In this document: in pieces, positions 12,474 through 14,001 of the stretch
Layout of the letters: each line of letters opens with the position of its first letter
How positions within the stretch are numbered: position 1 is the stretch's first letter
Source of the DNA: VRUE01 sp036376775
Lineage (GTDB): Bacteria > Actinomycetota > Thermoleophilia > Solirubrobacterales > 70-9
Direction: 5' to 3'
Assembly (NCBI GenBank): GCA_036376775.1
Contig: DASUZP010000111.1
Location: 1-14,001, forward strand
Length of the DNA stretch: 14,001 nucleotides
Translations under genes and position numbers: made by a program
The notes under the pieces: generated by a model
The model's input: the letters and a program-made list of their open reading frames with translations, nothing else
Database searches by the model: none
What the model was told of the DNA's origin: nothing

Positions 12474-13037
12474 GTGCGACGACTGATTCCCGACCCCGGA
12501 CCGACCACGGTCGAGAAGCAACTGAGCTCCTACCGGCCGTCGGAGCATGCGCGCGATGAGCGACCCTTCGTTGCGATGAATTTTGCCGCCACGGTCGATG
12601 GACGGGCAACGATCGGGGGGGTCTCGGGGCCGATCGGATCCGAGACCGACACGGCGATGCTGGTCGGGCTGCGCGCCCGCTTCGACGCGGTGATGATCGG
12701 CGCGGGGACGAAACGGGCCGAGGGCTACGACGAGATCGGCCGGCGGCTGATCGTGGTCGAAAGCGGACCCGAGGGGCGCGTCGACCTGCCGGCCCTGCTG
12801 AGCTCCCTGCGCGAGGAAGGCGTCAGGGCGCTCCTCTGCGAGGGGGGCCCGACGCTTCACGGGGCGCTGCAGGCGGCCGACCTCGTCGATGACCTCTTCC
12901 TGACGATCGCGCCGAAGCTCGCCGGCGGCGACGCGCCGCGCATCGTCGAGGGCGAGCTGCCCGCGGTGGTGCCGCTCGAACTCGCCTGGCTGCTGGAGCA
13001 GGACGGCGAGCTCTTCGCCCGCTACCGGCGGCGCTGA
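12474..13037 (+). CDS. RibD C-terminal / dihydrofolate-reductase-fold (pyrimidine reductase family) protein
   Basis: A 187-residue protein with the RibD-C fold, related to the NADPH-dependent reductase of riboflavin synthesis. The core motifs are FVAMNFAATVDGRATIGG (residues 32-49), FDAVMIGAGTKRAEGY (70-85, cofactor-binding region), VRALLCEGGPTLHGAL (117-132) and the C-terminal LTIAPKLAGG. It is shorter than usual for the family. After RAEGY only about ten residues lead into the last part, so the strand-helix segment that normally carries the P-VVVS-type stretch (roughly 45 residues) seems to be missing. No riboflavin genes are nearby, so it may be a generic oxidoreductase rather than a true RibD. 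The start GTG 12474 is supported by the adjacent -10 box. The TGA stop is at 13035-13037. Confidence 0.82.
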   Translation: MRRLIPDPGPTTVEKQLSSYRPSEHARDERPFVAMNFAATVDGRATIGGVSGPIGSETDTAMLVGLRARFDAVMIGAGTKRAEGYDEIGRRLIVVESGPEGRVDLPALLSSLREEGVRALLCEGGPTLHGALQAADLVDDLFLTIAPKLAGGDAPRIVEGELPAVVPLELAWLLEQDGELFARYRRR

Positions 13038-13043
13038 GCCCGG

Positions 13044-13080
13044 TACCGTTCGCCGGACCCAGCCCCGAGGAGAGGACTCT
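13044..13080 (+). promoter_or_regulatory. Promoter -10 and ribosome site of the acyl-CoA dehydrogenase gene
   Basis: TACCGT (13044-13049) is a -10-like box about 37 bases before ATG 13087. A purine-rich GAGGAGAGGA run (about 13068-13077) is the ribosome site. Unlike most upstream genes in this window, this one appears to have a normal leader. Confidence 0.45.
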
Positions 13081-13086
13081 CAGCAC

Positions 13087-14001
13087 ATGGACTTCAAGCC
13101 CAGCCCCCAGGTCGAGACCCTGCGCGAGCGCATCCTCGACTTCATCGACGAGCAGGTCTACCCGCAGGAGCGAGAGATCATGGAGGCGCTGGATGCAGAG
13201 GTAGCCGCCGGTGTCCCCTATCCGAAGATCCTGGTCGAGGTGCGCGAGCGGGCCAAGGCGGAGGGTCTCTGGAACCTCTTCATGCCCGACGAGCGCTTCG
13301 GCCCGGGGCTCAGCAACTGGGAGTACGGACTGCTCTGCGAGGAGATGGGCCGCAGCCCGGCGGCGGCGCCGATGGCCTTCAACTGCTCCGCGCCGGATAC
13401 CGGCAACATGGAGATCCTCGCCGAGCACGGCACCGAGGAGCAGCGAGAGCGCTGGCTGGAGCCGCTCCTGGAGGGACGGATCCGATCCTGTTTCTCGATG
13501 ACCGAGCCAGAGGTGTCCGGCTCGGATCCCACCCTGCTACAGGCGCGTGCGGTGCGCGACGGAGACGAGTGGGTGATCGACGGCCACAAGTGGTTCACCT
13601 CGGGTGCGGTCGGCGCCGAGCTGGCGATCGCGATGGTCGTCACCGACCCCGAGGCGCCCCCCTACAACCGTGCCTCGATGATCTGCGTGCCGACCGACAC
13701 GCCCGGCTTCAACCTGGTGCGGCCGATCCCGGTGATGGGCCACGACAAGGGTCCAGGCCACTGCGAGATCCGCTACGAAGAATGCCGTGTGCCCGCCGCC
13801 AACCTGCTCGGCGGCGAGGGTCAGGGCTTCGTCATCGCCCAGGACCGGCTCGGTCCGGGGCGCATCCACCACTGCATGCGGGCGATCGGCACCGCCGAGC
13901 GGGCACACGAGATGATGTGCCGCCGCGCCAACGAGCGCCAGGCCTTCGGCGGGCCGCTGGCCGACAAGCAGTTCGTCCAGGAGGCGATCGCCACCTCGCG
14001 G
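13087..14001 (+). CDS. Acyl-CoA dehydrogenase (3' partial)
   Basis: An FAD-dependent acyl-CoA dehydrogenase that oxidises acyl-CoA to enoyl-CoA and passes electrons to ETF. The first 305 residues are present and the frame runs off the window; the family is about 400 residues. The all-alpha N-terminal domain covers about 1-130, with GLWNLFMPDERFGPGLSNWE and LLCEEMGRSP. The mid-domain signature is CFSMTEPEVSGSDPT (135-149), the FAD/substrate beta-barrel segment. WVIDGHKWFTSGA (162-174), the FNLVRPIPVMGHDKGPGH segment and GQGFVIAQDRLGPGRIHHC (246-263) follow, entering the C-terminal helical domain. The GRIHHCMRAIGTAERA and RQAFGGPL wording recalls the ACAD10/11-like FadE branch. The catalytic base lies beyond the window, so the subclass and substrate are open. 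The start is ATG 13087 with a good ribosome site. Confidence 0.93.
   Translation, partial: MDFKPSPQVETLRERILDFIDEQVYPQEREIMEALDAEVAAGVPYPKILVEVRERAKAEGLWNLFMPDERFGPGLSNWEYGLLCEEMGRSPAAAPMAFNCSAPDTGNMEILAEHGTEEQRERWLEPLLEGRIRSCFSMTEPEVSGSDPTLLQARAVRDGDEWVIDGHKWFTSGAVGAELAIAMVVTDPEAPPYNRASMICVPTDTPGFNLVRPIPVMGHDKGPGHCEIRYEECRVPAANLLGGEGQGFVIAQDRLGPGRIHHCMRAIGTAERAHEMMCRRANERQAFGGPLADKQFVQEAIATSR

Overview
The window is high-GC, densely coded bacterial DNA. It has frequent GTG/TTG starts, stop/start overlaps inside the respiratory operon, and many start codons placed directly after a TANNNT -10 box. Together with the protein types (ThyX-type thymidylate synthase, TadE-like prepilin N-terminus, two-domain CBS protein, RibD-C reductase), this suggests an actinobacterium. 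A deep-branching class such as Thermoleophilia is my best guess from overall feel, not a proof.

Layout. 1-4706: the distal end of a complex I operon, nuoL (5' end cut off by the window), nuoM and nuoN, translationally coupled by ATGA and GTGA overlaps. 4709-4812: a hairpin repeat (family B). 4839-5762: an auxin-efflux-carrier type permease. 5767-7237: an 11-bp inverted repeat at a promoter, a VOC/glyoxalase-fold protein and the flavin-dependent thymidylate synthase ThyX. 7230-7325: a 96-bp palindromic repeat (family A, copy 1). 7318-9231: a minus-strand pair (CBS protein, then a six-helix membrane protein) divergent from a plus-strand zinc-ribbon protein. 9241-9358: family A copy 2, inverted, 95/96 identical. 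9359-10361: a small minus-strand orphan divergent from a prepilin-like protein. 10358-12349: a minus-strand UPF0104/YbhN-type flippase-like membrane protein divergent from a sulfotransferase. 12357-12458: family B hairpin, second copy. 12474-13036: a short RibD-C type reductase. 13087-14001: an acyl-CoA dehydrogenase cut off by the window end.

The most unusual content is non-coding. Family A is an almost perfectly conserved 96-bp foldback element sitting between convergent genes at both of its sites. In copy 1 the stop codons of both flanking genes lie inside its terminal inverted repeats. Family B is a roughly 100-bp stem-loop with conserved ends, but its stem sequence differs between copies while remaining self-complementary in each. 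Promoters are also legible: five genes have TANNNT exactly six bases before the start codon, as expected for leaderless mRNAs. Two divergent gene pairs share a single symmetrical TANNNTA core that gives a -10 box on each strand.

No tRNA, rRNA, CRISPR array, transposase or phage gene was seen. No stretch over 300 bases lacks a gene; the longest gaps (4707-4838, 9232-9358 and 12350-12473) each hold one of the hairpin repeats.
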